A stretch of 64,000 nt of DNA from the NCBI GenBank assembly GCA_016219875.1, contig JACRJZ010000042.1, positions 144,382-208,381 on the forward strand, given 5' to 3'. The DNA is from Verrucomicrobiota bacterium (GTDB lineage Bacteria; Verrucomicrobiota; Verrucomicrobiia; Limisphaerales; JACRJZ01). The position numbers were made by a program, and so were the translations under genes. Positions 16,074-24,730 of the stretch are shown here, one piece after another (the first letter of the stretch is position 1; each line of letters begins with the position of its first letter). Below the pieces are notes generated by a model. It was not told the origin of the DNA and did no database searches. It saw only the letters and a list, made by a program, of their open reading frames with translations.

Positions 16074-16304
16074 TTACAGTACGAATGGTTCCAAACATCG
16101 GTCTCGTAGTCGTTCTTCCTCCGCGCTAGGCCGTGAGTGGAAGGCCGCCAGCCTTTCTTCGCTGAATTGAAGCATCTGCTCTGGGGGGACGCGCGGCGGC
16201 GAGGCCTTGTAGTCCGGCGCGTCGGCCAACTCCAGCTCCGGCCCGCCACCTCCGACGAGAGCGGGCGGCTTAGCCAGGTTCGATGGCGCGAACGATGTCT
16301 TCAT
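16074..16304 (-). CDS. Small protein paired with the nucleotidyltransferase
   Basis: The 76-residue ORF starts inside the last 35 bp of the nucleotidyltransferase gene and follows it in another frame. Its C-terminal half (PPRVPPEQMLQFSEERLAAF, then RDRCLEPFVL) has the look of a compact conserved protein; the N-terminal part is low-complexity. I do not recognise a named family. The overlap suggests translational coupling, so a partner function with the nucleotidyltransferase is likely, but whether this is a toxin-antitoxin-like pair is undetermined. Confidence 0.5.
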   Translation of the reverse strand: MKTSFAPSNLAKPPALVGGGGPELELADAPDYKASPPRVPPEQMLQFSEERLAAFHSRPSAEEERLRDRCLEPFVL

Positions 16305-16806
16305 AGAGCTTCAGATTACCATAGCGTTCACACAGTCGCCGGAACTCATCCGCGCGAACATCCACCCGGTTCAACTCGACCAATTGCACCACGTCGTTCA
16401 GGTCCTTGAGCACGCGGTGACGAAGCCCTTGCTTCAGGACGTGGAGCTTAAGGGCGATGAGGTGGCGCAGCGACGGCACCTTGATGGTGACGCCTCCCAA
16501 CCCAGCCTCCACGGCCTCGGACCACAGGCCGGTCCAGGTTCGCTGGTTCACGAGCATAAAGTCGATCGGCCAGTCCTTCGGGCTCGGAGCGGTGAACTGC
16601 AGGAAGGTGGGGTGCGCGTTCAGAAACGTGTAGCCCAGACTCGACACCGCCGCCGTCCACTCGGGCGCGCGGTCTTTGGAAATCAAAAGGTCCAAGTCGT
16701 ACGTCTGGCGCGAATAGCTGTGAACATTGACCGCGTGTCCGCCGATCACGAGGAACTGCAGTTCGCGTCGCGCAGCTTCCTGATTCAGTTGAGCGAAGAT
16801 CGACAT
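16270..16806 (-). CDS. AbiEii/MNT-type nucleotidyltransferase
   Basis: The 178-residue protein has a minimal nucleotidyltransferase core: LVIGGHAVNVHSYSRQTYDL followed by DLLISK gives the GG..[VA]...H...R.T.D.D pattern, and DWPIDFMLVNQ supplies the third acidic residue. The VPSLRHLIALKLHVLKQGL helix region follows. Families with this core include AbiEii-type toxins and DNA polymerase-beta-like enzymes acting on tRNA or proteins. It begins 25 bp after the TPR gene, so it may be cotranscribed with the Bat-type operon, although it is functionally unrelated. Confidence 0.75.
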   Translation of the reverse strand: MSIFAQLNQEAARRELQFLVIGGHAVNVHSYSRQTYDLDLLISKDRAPEWTAAVSSLGYTFLNAHPTFLQFTAPSPKDWPIDFMLVNQRTWTGLWSEAVEAGLGGVTIKVPSLRHLIALKLHVLKQGLRHRVLKDLNDVVQLVELNRVDVRADEFRRLCERYGNLKLYEDIVRAIEPG

Positions 16807-16830
16807 GGCACAGTCGTCGAGGAAACCGCC

Positions 16831-18360
16831 TCAGTAGTCCTTCCCCTTCCGGTTCATGCTGTCGGATTTGAAATCTCCTTTGCCGAGCGGTTGCTGCTTC
16901 AGGTGCGGCATCTTCTCGAAGTCGGGCGCCGGCTCGCGACGCGCGGTCGGGGCCTGGGCAGACTCCGGCTCGGGCTGCGACGACGGCTGCGGCCGGTCCT
17001 TCGCCAAGGCCGCCAGTTCCTGACGCACGTCGCGCAGTTGATTCTGCGCGTCGGCGAGTTGCTGCTCTGTTTTCTCCGACGGCTTGAGTTGCTCCAGATC
17101 CTGCAAGGCCTCCTCGGCGGTTTCGAGGCGATTGGCTTTGTCGTCCAGCGTTTCCCTGGGCTGCGCCTGCATCATCCTGTCGGCGAGCCGCTGCAAGGCG
17201 TCTTCGAGTTTGGTTTGGGCGTTGAGGGCCTTGGCCGCGAGGTTCGCATCCTGCGGCTTCAACTGCTCCGCCTGCCGGTAGTCTTCGAGCGCGTTCTCCA
17301 GTTGGTTCGCGGCGCGTTGCAGTGGAGCGCGCTCGGCGTCGCGCATCTCCTGGTCGCCTTTTTGTTCGTGGGCCTTGGCGAGTTCGTCCTTGGCTTGCTC
17401 CAGAACACGCGCCGCTTCCTGATGCTCCGGTTTCTGCTCCAACGCACCCTCCGCGTTGTCGATGGCCTTCTCCAACTTGTCGAACCGCTCGCGTTCCCAC
17501 TTCGCGGTCTTGCCCTGGTCGAGCTGCTGCTGAGCGAGTTGGGTCAACGCGTCGGCCAGGTTCTGCCGGGCCTGATCCAGCTTCTGCTCGATGGGCTTGT
17601 GCTCCGGGACCAAGCGGTTGGCGTCTTCGAGCTGGTTGACGCCCTTCTGCATTTCCCGGACCGCCCACTCGGTCACTTGGCCCGGCTTCTGGGCTTTCCT
17701 CTCACCTTGCTTGGCGAGTTCCTGGGCCAACTCCTCGCGGGCCTGCCGTTCGCCTTGCTGGGCCGGCTCGCTGGTTTCATCGACGCGCTTGGCTTCCTGG
17801 AACTTCTCCATCGCGCTGCGAAGCTCTTCGATCTTTTGCTCGCCCTGCATCCACTTCTGGTGGGCCTTCTCCAAATGTTGGTCAGCGTTCTTCAGGAGCA
17901 AGTCCATCAGCAACTTCGTCACGACCTCGTGGTTCCCTTTCGCCATCGCGTCGTTCGGGGAATTCTTCAGCGCCATCTTGTAGTGGCCCAGCGAGGTCTT
18001 CCAGCGTTCGATGGTTTCGTCGAGGTTACTGGCCTTGGCCTGGAGGCCGAGATGGAATTCGGCGTTGCCCTTTTGCTTGCGGGCCTTCTCGACAAGCGCG
18101 CCGTTGCGGCTGGAATCCACTTTGTCAAAAGCGAGCAACGCTTCGTCGTACTTCCCGGCGGCGTAAGCGGCGACGCCGTAGTTGTAAAGCAGTCTGGGAT
18201 GTTCAGGCCGCCGCTCCAGTTCCTTCGCCAGGAGCGTCATGGCCTCTTCAGGTTTGCCTTGCTGGATCAACTGCTCGAACGGCTCCACGTCCACGGCAGC
18301 AAAAGCGGTCGCCGCCAGACAGACGAACAGGCCGAGGGAGCAAACGGAAGTCGAGTTCAT
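16831..18360 (-). CDS. Exported TPR protein at the end of the Bat-type operon
   Basis: The start at 18358-18360 overlaps the stop of the upstream VWA gene (ATGA) and gives a signal peptide (MNSTSVCSLGLFVCLAATAF). The N-terminal third carries TPR-like repeats (FEQLIQQGKPEEAMTLLAKE, RLLYNYGVAAYAAGKYDEAL). The rest, up to residue ~430, is a very Gln/Glu/Lys-rich helical, probably coiled-coil region, ending in a Pro-rich tail with SDSMNRKGKDY. It is the counterpart of the BatC/BatE TPR components of aerotolerance-type operons and may scaffold the VWA proteins at the membrane. Confidence 0.82.
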   Translation of the reverse strand: MNSTSVCSLGLFVCLAATAFAAVDVEPFEQLIQQGKPEEAMTLLAKELERRPEHPRLLYNYGVAAYAAGKYDEALLAFDKVDSSRNGALVEKARKQKGNAEFHLGLQAKASNLDETIERWKTSLGHYKMALKNSPNDAMAKGNHEVVTKLLMDLLLKNADQHLEKAHQKWMQGEQKIEELRSAMEKFQEAKRVDETSEPAQQGERQAREELAQELAKQGERKAQKPGQVTEWAVREMQKGVNQLEDANRLVPEHKPIEQKLDQARQNLADALTQLAQQQLDQGKTAKWERERFDKLEKAIDNAEGALEQKPEHQEAARVLEQAKDELAKAHEQKGDQEMRDAERAPLQRAANQLENALEDYRQAEQLKPQDANLAAKALNAQTKLEDALQRLADRMMQAQPRETLDDKANRLETAEEALQDLEQLKPSEKTEQQLADAQNQLRDVRQELAALAKDRPQPSSQPEPESAQAPTARREPAPDFEKMPHLKQQPLGKGDFKSDSMNRKGKDY

Positions 18361-19397
18361 CGGATAAGTGGTCGCTGGGCGGTCGCGACGCGAGATTGGT
18401 AGCTCTCTGGTCGCAGCCACAACCGGAACAGGACGCAGCACAGGCACAACACGAGCGGTATGTGATAGAGTTCGCGGTAATTGTTCAAGTTGTCTTTGGC
18501 CGCGGCTTCGGCCAGGGGCCGAAGGAAGTCTTGCCGAAGCTGGTCCAGTCCCTCGCCGTTGGCCCCGAGGAGGAAGTAGCGCCCACCGCCGGCATTGGCG
18601 ATGCGTTTGAGATTGCCCTCGTCCAAGCGCGTGGTGACTTCCTGGCCGAAGGCGTTCCGGGCCACGCTCCACGCGCCGCCCCGGCGGTGAACGGGCACCT
18701 TCGCGCCGATGGACGTGCCCACGCCGACGGTACTGACCGCCATCCTTGCTTCGCGGTGCCACTTGCGCGCCTCTTCGATGGCGTCGCCTTCGACCTCCTC
18801 ACCGTCGGAGATAATGATGAGCACGCGCTGAGGAAGGTTGTTGCTCACGAAATATTTTCCGACTCGCTCAATGGCGAGCGCGAGCGAACTGCCGCCCTCG
18901 TAAATCTCCTCCGGCTCGATGAACCGCAGCACCGTGCGCAACGCCTCGGTATCGAAGGTGATCGGCGCGTTGAGAAAAGCCTCGCCGGCAAAGGTTGTGA
19001 TGCCCACGCGGTCAGCGGTGGAGTCCGTCAACCACCGATCCAGCGCATTCGACGCCGCTCCGTAGCGCGTGGGCTTGACGTCCGTGGCCAACATGCTGCG
19101 GGAGGCATCCAGCGCGACGATGTAAGGAATGCCCTGCAACTCCTCCTCGTTGGCCTTGGCGTATCGAAGCGGTCGCGCGAGGGCCAGCAACATGGACCCG
19201 ACCGCGACGAGGAGAAGGAGAGTGCCCAGCCTGCGCCGGGTTTCGCTGAACCCAGGAGCGGACCAACAATGCGCGGGATCACCGGTGAACTTATCACTGA
19301 GCTTTCGCCGCCGCCTCCGGCCCCACGCCAACGCGAGCCACAGCCCCGCCAGTGCGGGCGGAATCAGCCAGAGGAGCCAGAGGTGGGCGAACTTCAT
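18357..19397 (-). CDS. Membrane VWA-domain protein (BatB-like)
   Basis: The 346-residue protein has two N-terminal membrane helices (LWLLWLIPPALAGLWLALAW and LGTLLLLVAVGSMLLALA). A von Willebrand A domain follows with a complete MIDAS start (VALDASRSMLATD), a conserved Thr (VGITTFAGEAFLN) and ISDGEE. There is a C-terminal membrane segment (IPLVLCLCCVLFRLWL). It is the second VWA protein of the operon. A ~200-bp gap with short-period repeats separates it from the first, while it overlaps the TPR gene. Confidence 0.88.
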   Translation of the reverse strand: MKFAHLWLLWLIPPALAGLWLALAWGRRRRRKLSDKFTGDPAHCWSAPGFSETRRRLGTLLLLVAVGSMLLALARPLRYAKANEEELQGIPYIVALDASRSMLATDVKPTRYGAASNALDRWLTDSTADRVGITTFAGEAFLNAPITFDTEALRTVLRFIEPEEIYEGGSSLALAIERVGKYFVSNNLPQRVLIIISDGEEVEGDAIEEARKWHREARMAVSTVGVGTSIGAKVPVHRRGGAWSVARNAFGQEVTTRLDEGNLKRIANAGGGRYFLLGANGEGLDQLRQDFLRPLAEAAAKDNLNNYRELYHIPLVLCLCCVLFRLWLRPESYQSRVATAQRPLIR

Positions 19398-19406
19398 GCA
19401 GGGACT

Positions 19407-19588
19407 GGAATTGGAAATTGAAAATTGGAAATTGAAAATTGGAAATTAGGCGAGCGGGCGGACGGAGTGGAAGACTCTGCTTCGGAGGCGCAGATTCCGG
19501 ATTGAGGAAACAGACGGGGCAACACCACCTCTGCGCGAGGCGGAGCAATTTGAAATTTCAAATCTTCAATTTTCAATTTCCAATTCCC
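19407..19588. repeat. Paired short-period inverted stems (GAAAATTG type)
   Basis: The arm at 19407-19447 is made of degenerate GAAAATTG/GGAAATTG units. The complementary arm (AATTTTC, AATTTCC units) is at 19546-19588. About 100 bp of non-repetitive sequence lies between them. The element fills the gap between the two VWA genes. Confidence 0.75.
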
Positions 19589-19596
19589 TCTCCCGC

Positions 19597-20562
19597 TCAC
19601 GGAATCCGCCTCCGCACCGCCTGCGCCGCGATCTGCCCCAGCACCACGCCCAGCGCGGCCAGCGTCAACCACGGATGCAGCTCGTGGTAGCTCTGGTAGC
19701 GCTTTTGCACGAAACGTCTCTTCTCCAGCAGGTCGATCATGTCGTACACGCTTTGCAGCGCGTGCGTGTCGCCGGCCTGGAACAACTGGCCGCCGGTCAG
19801 TTTGGACACCTTGAGTAAGTCGTGTGCGTTCAGCTTCGAGCCGGTGAGCCGCTCCGGACCAACGATGATGCTGTAGATGCGCACGCCTTCCTTCTTGGCG
19901 AAGGGAGCGACTTCCAGCGGCTTGCGGCCCGCGCTGTTCTGTCCGTCGGACACGATGATGATGATCTTGCTGCGGTCCGCGCTGGCTTTGCGGAGGAAAT
20001 GCACCGACGCCACGATGGCCTCGCCGATGGCCGTGCCGTGCGATTGCACGATCTGGTGCAGCGCCGACACCACCCATTCGTGGTCCAGCGTGAGCGGGCT
20101 GACGAGGTACGGCCCCTTGGCAAAGCCGATGATGCCGATGCGGTCGCTGGGACGTTTCGCGATGAACTTCTCCACCACGTCGGCCAGCGCCTCGGCGCGC
20201 GACACCCGCTTGCCTTTCAAATGAAAATCCTTCTCCGTCATCGAACCTGAATAGTCGAGCGCCAGCATGATGTCGATGCCTTTGGAGGGATCGGGGATGT
20301 TCCCCTTGGGCACACGCGGGCGGGCCATCGACGCGATGAGGAGGGCGATGGACAACAGCACGACGGCCAAGCTCAACCGGCCAGCAAGGCGCCGCGGCCT
20401 GCGCCCAGGCACTGGGAGCAGCTTGAGCGACGGGAACGGCACGGCTGGAACCGGGCCGCGACGCCCCAACCACCAGGCCACCAGCGGCAAAACCAGCAGG
20501 CCCGCCAGCACCGGGGGATGCTGGAACTCGAAACCGCGTAAGAGGTCGAGGAGGAAGGTCAT
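19597..20562 (-). CDS. Membrane VWA-domain protein (BatA-like)
   Basis: The 321-residue protein starts with a membrane helix (PPVLAGLLVLPLVAWWLG) and a second one (LSLAVVLLSIALLIASMA). A VWA domain follows with DIMLALDYSGSMTEKDF (intact DxSxS), RIGIIGFAKGPYLVSPLT and IIIIVSDGQN. A C-terminal membrane helix (LTLAALGVVLGQIAAQAV) completes it. This topology is that of BatA: the VWA domain faces the periplasm, anchored at both ends. It is likely part of the complex with the BatB-like and TPR proteins, assembled by the MoxR ATPase. Confidence 0.88.
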   Translation of the reverse strand: MTFLLDLLRGFEFQHPPVLAGLLVLPLVAWWLGRRGPVPAVPFPSLKLLPVPGRRPRRLAGRLSLAVVLLSIALLIASMARPRVPKGNIPDPSKGIDIMLALDYSGSMTEKDFHLKGKRVSRAEALADVVEKFIAKRPSDRIGIIGFAKGPYLVSPLTLDHEWVVSALHQIVQSHGTAIGEAIVASVHFLRKASADRSKIIIIVSDGQNSAGRKPLEVAPFAKKEGVRIYSIIVGPERLTGSKLNAHDLLKVSKLTGGQLFQAGDTHALQSVYDMIDLLEKRRFVQKRYQSYHELHPWLTLAALGVVLGQIAAQAVRRRIP

Positions 20563-20578
20563 GGAGCGGCTCCGAGGA

Positions 20579-20765
20579 AGGGAATTGAGAATTGAAAATT
20601 GAAAATTGGAAAATGCAAATCGGGGCAGGCATCGAATATGACGGCGTTTCCCGGCGGCAGAAAGCGAAGGCCATTTGTGAGGAGAAGACTCCCGATCAAG
20701 ACCGCGGCGGGCCTGCGCTCAATTGGCAATTTCCAATTTTCAATTTTCAATTTTCAATTCCCTCT
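20579..20765. repeat. Paired short-period inverted stems (GAAAATTG type)
   Basis: The arm at 20579-20621 (GAATTGA, GAAAATT units) and the complementary arm at 20720-20765 (TTTCAATT units) enclose ~100 bp. The right arm contains the stop codon of the DUF4381 gene, whose last residues ELKIEN are encoded by the repeat itself. Confidence 0.75.
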
Positions 20766-21363
20766 CTCTCGTCGGCGTCGCTTCTCCCTGCGGCGTCACT
20801 GCCACGCAGTCCGCGCCCGCTGCCTCCGAGCACCGCTTCACGAACGCGACGGCGTAATCGACCAGTTGCACCATCTCCTCCCGGCTCGCACCGTGGCGGG
20901 CGAACTTCACCTTGTCACAGAATTGCAGGTACTCTCCGAGACTCCCGCGCTGTTCTTCACCGAGTGTCGAATGTGTCTGCGCGTGGCCGAGGAACTCGCG
21001 CGTAGTTTGATAGACGATGCGGAGCTTGAAGCGCGCCTCGATGTAGGTCCGAAGCACCCACGAGCACTCGATAGCCAGCCGATACACGCCCAGTTCTTCC
21101 ATCTTGGCGCGCAATTCCTCCAGACGCCGCAGCGCGGCGAGATGCGGCGCTTCGGCAGGCGCCGGCGGTTCCCCGGCCCTTTCAGCCTGCTTGAGATGGA
21201 GCCGGGCGTAGAGTCGGCGGCCAGCCAGCGCCAGGACCGCCAGCGACACCAGCAGGAGCGCGATGAACCAGCCGCTCTGCCACCACGGCGGGATGCGCAC
21301 CAGCGAGAGGTCCTCGATGAACCCAGCAACTCCATTGGTCGCCATGTTGGTGACGGGGTTCAT
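20740..21363 (-). CDS. DUF4381-type membrane protein of the Bat-type operon
   Basis: The 207-residue protein has an N-terminal membrane helix (WFIALLLVSLAVLALAGRRL) and a cytoplasmic domain with SWVLRTYIEARFKLRIVYQT, REFLGH and YLQFCDKVKFARHGAS, matching DUF4381 family proteins found between DUF58 and VWA genes. It overlaps the DUF58 gene by 4 bp (ATGA). The final residues are translated from an inserted short-period repeat, so the original C-terminus has probably been replaced. Confidence 0.82.
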   Translation of the reverse strand: MNPVTNMATNGVAGFIEDLSLVRIPPWWQSGWFIALLLVSLAVLALAGRRLYARLHLKQAERAGEPPAPAEAPHLAALRRLEELRAKMEELGVYRLAIECSWVLRTYIEARFKLRIVYQTTREFLGHAQTHSTLGEEQRGSLGEYLQFCDKVKFARHGASREEMVQLVDYAVAFVKRCSEAAGADCVAVTPQGEATPTRERELKIEN

Positions 21364-22241
21364 GCCACTTTGCTCCGCGAGTGCCGCTCGAAGAACACGC
21401 GCAATGGACGGTAGTACGGGCGATCCGTCCGCACGGCCAGCGACGCGATCTTCGAGCGACGAAAGTAATCCAGCAGCGCCGTCTCGCGCTCCTGCGCCTG
21501 CTGCTCGTAGGCCGCGCGCAAGCCGGGATCGCCGGTGTCGATCTCCATCACCTCGCCGGTTTCCGCGTCCCGCACCAAGGCCAGGCCCACATCGGGCAGG
21601 CTCAGTTCGCGCGGGTCGAGCAGCTTGAGCGCGATCACGTCGTGGCGCTGATTGGCCGCCTTCAACAAACGCTCATAGCCTTCGTCGAGGAAGTCTGAGA
21701 TCAGGAACACGATGGCGGGCCGGTGGACGACGTGATTGAGGAACTTGAGCGCGGTCTTGATTGAAGTCCCCTGCCCTTGCACTTCGTGATACAGCAAGTC
21801 GCGAATCAGCCGGAAGACGTGCTGCCGGGTCTTGCGCGGCGCGATGTAATGCTCGACGTGGTCCGTGAACAGGATCAGGCCCACACGGTCGCAGTCCCGC
21901 ACCGCACTGAAGGCGATGGCTCCGGCCAATTCCGCGGCCAACTCGCGCTTGGTTCGGCCCGCGGTGCCGAAGTGGCCGGAGTGACTCATATCCACAAGCA
22001 ACATCACCATCAACTCGCGCTCCTCGATGAACTGCTTCACGAACGTCTTGCGCATCCGCCCGCTCACGTTCCAGTCGATGCGCCGCACGTCGTCACCCGG
22101 CACGTATTCCCGCACGTCCTGGAAGTCGATGCCGCGTCCCTTGAAGATGGAGGCCGACGCGCCCGCCATGAGTTGCTCGGAGATCAGCTTGGATTTGATC
22201 TCCACCCGGCGGATGCGTTTGAGCCATTCTTTGGGGATCAT
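21360..22241 (-). CDS. DUF58 protein of the MoxR operon
   Basis: The 293-residue protein carries the diagnostic DUF58 block DVREYVPGDDVRRIDWNVSG, followed by VKQFIEERELMVMLLVDMS. The latter lies in a VWA-like fold with LILFTDHVEHYIAP and IVFLISDFLD. DUF58 proteins are the invariable partners of MoxR ATPases and are thought to be their substrates or adaptors. It follows the MoxR gene with a ~95-bp gap holding TTTTACG-type repeats and is coupled to the DUF4381 gene. Confidence 0.92.
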   Translation of the reverse strand: MIPKEWLKRIRRVEIKSKLISEQLMAGASASIFKGRGIDFQDVREYVPGDDVRRIDWNVSGRMRKTFVKQFIEERELMVMLLVDMSHSGHFGTAGRTKRELAAELAGAIAFSAVRDCDRVGLILFTDHVEHYIAPRKTRQHVFRLIRDLLYHEVQGQGTSIKTALKFLNHVVHRPAIVFLISDFLDEGYERLLKAANQRHDVIALKLLDPRELSLPDVGLALVRDAETGEVMEIDTGDPGLRAAYEQQAQERETALLDYFRRSKIASLAVRTDRPYYRPLRVFFERHSRSKVA

Positions 22242-22261
22242 GGGAGGACGGAGCGTGGTGT

Positions 22262-22333
22262 GGGTTTTACGTTTTTACGTTTTACGTTTCACGCTTCCGA
22301 CCGTGCGACTCGCAAATGCGTAAAACGTAAGTT
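22262..22333. repeat. Short-period repeat pair, TTTTACG type
   Basis: TTTTACG-like units at 22262-22293 are complemented by GCGTAAAACGTAA at 22318-22331. They lie in the gap between the MoxR and DUF58 genes. Confidence 0.65.
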
Positions 22334-22335
22334 CG

Positions 22336-23325
22336 TCACGGCACCGGCACTTTGCTCAACACCTTCTCCACGATCTGGTCCGTCGTGACTTCCTCCGCCT
22401 CGGCTTCATAGGTCAGCAGGATGCGATGGCGGAGCACGTCGTGGGCAACGGCCTTCACGTCATCCGGCGTGACATGGGTGCGGCCTTGCAGAAGCGCCGC
22501 GGCGCGGGCCGTGAGCGTGAGGTTGATCGTCGCGCGCGGGGACGCGCCCACGCGGATGAATTGCTTCAGTTCCGGGTCGAGGCCATTGGTCGTGCGCGTG
22601 GCGAAGACGATCTTGATGACGTAGTTCTTCACCTGCTCGTCCACGTAGATGTCGTTGACCATCTCCTGCATCTCCAAAATCTCCTCCGGCGAGACGCGCG
22701 CTGCGAGGTCCAGATTCGGCCGGGTCGAAGCCATCCGCTCCAGGATCATCTTCTCCTCTTCCTCGGTCGGGTACGGGACGATGACCTTCATCATGAACCG
22801 GTCCACTTGCGCTTCCGGCAGCGGGTAAGTGCCTTCCTGCTCGATGGGGTTCTGCGTCGCCAGCACAAAGAACGGCTGCGGCAGCTTGTAGCTCTTCTCG
22901 CCGATGGTGACTTGGTGCTCCTGCATGGCTTCGAGCAGCGCGGACTGCACCTTGGCCGAAGCGCGGTTGATTTCGTCGGCGAGGAGGAGGTTCGCGAACA
23001 CCGGCCCCATGCGGGTCGAGTAAGTGCCCCTGACCGGATCGAAGATGAGCGTGCCGGTCACGTCGGCGGGCAGCAGGTCGGGCGTGAACTGGACGCGGGA
23101 GAAGGAGCACTTCGTACTGCGGCCCAGGCAATTGATCGCCAGCGTCTTCGCCAAGCCCGGCAGGCCCTCGAGCAGAACGTGCCCGCGCGCCACCAGCGCC
23201 ACCAGCATCCGGTCGATCAAATGGTGCTGGCCCACGATCACTTTCTGCACTTCCTCGCGCACCAGGCCGAGGTGCCGCGCCGCTTGCGCGACTTTCTCTT
23301 TCAACACTTCACTGCTCATCGTCAT
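22336..23325 (-). CDS. MoxR-type AAA+ ATPase
   Basis: The 329-residue protein has the MoxR architecture: VIVGQHHLIDRMLVALVARG, a Walker A region GLPGLAKT, and Walker B LLLADEINRASAKVQSALLE. The sensor 1 region is FVLATQNPIEQEGTYPLPEA, the arginine finger is in AQVDRFMMK, and sensor 2 is GASPRATINL. MoxR proteins act as chaperones that mature metal-dependent or VWA-domain complexes. It is the first gene of a six-gene minus-strand operon: MoxR, DUF58, DUF4381, VWA, VWA, TPR. Confidence 0.93.
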   Translation of the reverse strand: MTMSSEVLKEKVAQAARHLGLVREEVQKVIVGQHHLIDRMLVALVARGHVLLEGLPGLAKTLAINCLGRSTKCSFSRVQFTPDLLPADVTGTLIFDPVRGTYSTRMGPVFANLLLADEINRASAKVQSALLEAMQEHQVTIGEKSYKLPQPFFVLATQNPIEQEGTYPLPEAQVDRFMMKVIVPYPTEEEEKMILERMASTRPNLDLAARVSPEEILEMQEMVNDIYVDEQVKNYVIKIVFATRTTNGLDPELKQFIRVGASPRATINLTLTARAAALLQGRTHVTPDDVKAVAHDVLRHRILLTYEAEAEEVTTDQIVEKVLSKVPVP

Positions 23326-24009
23326 AAAAACTCAGGACCGTTTTCTGGCCGCCCGCTTTCCTTCGCGGCCCGCAATGGGGCCTTCAGAACTCTCCGAACT
23401 GGGCAGCGGCGAAGATAGGACTGCGGTGCTTTGGGAGGAATTCACCGGAAAGCGGAACCTCTTTCAAAACCGTAGCAGCCGACGTGAGGAGGCTCTGTTT
23501 CCCCTGAAGCTTGAGCCTCCTCACGTCGGCTGCTACGGAGTTTTGAAATCGCCTCAGCGGAGGTGCTCGCAAAACTTTGGCGGCGTGGCGGCGTCTCGGC
23601 CGAGCGCCGCGGCTTTTCGGTGAAAATGAGTCATGGCGGAGCACCACACCCGCAAAAATCTGCAATCGACTCGGATGCCGCTGATTTCAAAATCCGGTAA
23701 CAGTTTGCCAAGAAAGGTGAAGATGTGCCGCCGTGCCGAGCCTAGTTTGCACCCGTGACGTTCAGACCGGCAGAGGTTACTGCAAGGACGGACTAAAGAA
23801 AATGGACAGGCCGCCGATGAACTAAATGGACGACCGTCAGATGGGTGTCGTCACCAGCTTTAAAGGAGTGATGGGATGCTGACACACCCCTGTGAGGCAC
23901 AGAGTTAATCCCAAGCGGCCTCACGGGGGTGACTTCTTTTCCCGTTCCGAGTTTCGAGTTGCCCACCAGGCAGCCGCGCTGACTCGGAACTCGAAACCCG
24001 ACGGTAGTC
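23326..24009. other. 684-bp intergenic region with repeats
   Basis: No supported gene. It contains a compact copy of the composite palindrome (23462-23557) and a long GC-rich inverted repeat (cccctgtgaggc at 23887 with ggcctcacgggg at 23917) followed by TTCTTTT. A pair of GAGTTTCGA-type stems (23945-24000) also lies here. The stretch 23740-23880 is unassigned. Confidence 0.6.
23462..23557. repeat. Composite palindrome family, short form
   Basis: The ~34-nt arms at 23462-23495 and 23513-23549 are near-perfect inverted copies (core TAGCAGCCGACGTGAGGAG), with a 17-nt loop. The same arms bound the longer copies at 40439-40694 and 58503-58785, which carry an additional inner module absent here. 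Confidence 0.85.
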
Positions 24010-24660
24010 CTATTTCACCGCCGCGACCTTCAAATCGTCGAAGCGGATGGGCGTTCCCGAAAGCGGGCTTCCCCACACCGAGGCGCGGCCAGAAGCCGGC
24101 TCCACCTTCTCCGCGTGGGAAATCTGCCAGGCAGCCGGCTCGGCGGCGCCTTCTTTCCACGCCTTGCCTTCCACGGTCCATTCGCCGTCTTTCGCCTTGC
24201 GCAACTGCAGCTTCAGCATCGTCCACCCGCCTGACTCCCAGGTCACGGGCGCGCTCGCCACGATGTCATCGCCCTTCCACAACTCGACGGCCCGCTTGCC
24301 CGGGGCGACCAGCAGCCGGTAGCCGCCCACGCCGCCAAGCCCCACGCCAAACACCGGCTGCCGCCGACCTTTGCTCGTGCCGAAGGCCCGCGCCGCGACG
24401 GCGAGGTTCTCCTTCTCCGCCGGCCCGAACAGCACCCCGAAGGTGTCGAGCGGCGCGCCGGGGAGTTCGAGGAACTTGTTCCCGCCCTCGGCCTTCACCG
24501 CCCACGCGCCGTCCAGCACCATCATGTCGTCCGGCACCTTGTCCGTTTCGGCCTTCTCGAAACTGTTCTCGTAAGCTGCCTTGGCCGCCGGCTTGACCTC
24601 TTCGGCCCCAAACGACGCCGCCGCCACGCACAAACCCAGACTCAAGCCAATCATCTTCAT
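24010..24660 (-). CDS. Secreted protein of unknown function (LamG-like size)
   Basis: The start at 24658-24660 (MKMIGLSLGLCVAAASFGAE) is favoured by AAGGA 4-5 nt upstream. The 216-residue product has a signal peptide and a beta-rich body (VLDGAWAVKAEGGNKFLELP, WESGGWTMLKLQLRKAKDG, GTPIRFDDLKVAAVK). This pattern is common in verrucomicrobial and planctomycetal exported proteins with a concanavalin-like fold. Upstream in-frame codons are translated short-period repeat and are unlikely to be used. It lies downstream of the ABC permease gene and may be cotranscribed with it. Confidence 0.65.
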   Translation of the reverse strand: MKMIGLSLGLCVAAASFGAEEVKPAAKAAYENSFEKAETDKVPDDMMVLDGAWAVKAEGGNKFLELPGAPLDTFGVLFGPAEKENLAVAARAFGTSKGRRQPVFGVGLGGVGGYRLLVAPGKRAVELWKGDDIVASAPVTWESGGWTMLKLQLRKAKDGEWTVEGKAWKEGAAEPAAWQISHAEKVEPASGRASVWGSPLSGTPIRFDDLKVAAVK

Positions 24661-24687
24661 GTTGTCCTTCATCGCTCGACCGCGAGC

Positions 24688-24730
24688 CAATTTCAAATTC
24701 GCAATTTTCAATTTTCAATTCCCAATTCCC
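24688..24730. repeat. Short-period repeat (AATTTTC type), single arm
   Basis: Degenerate AATTTTC/AATTCCC units fill the gap between the secreted-protein gene and the permease stop codon. Confidence 0.65.

Noticed and set aside
16384..18402. A 672-codon plus-strand frame across the TPR gene
   Set aside because: It is antisense to a Gln/Glu-rich helical protein, with low-complexity Leu/Gly/Arg composition and no domain.
23887..23940. A GC-rich inverted repeat followed by TTCTTTT as a terminator
   Set aside because: The orientation would serve a plus-strand gene, but none lies upstream. It is noted only as a structure in the intergenic region.
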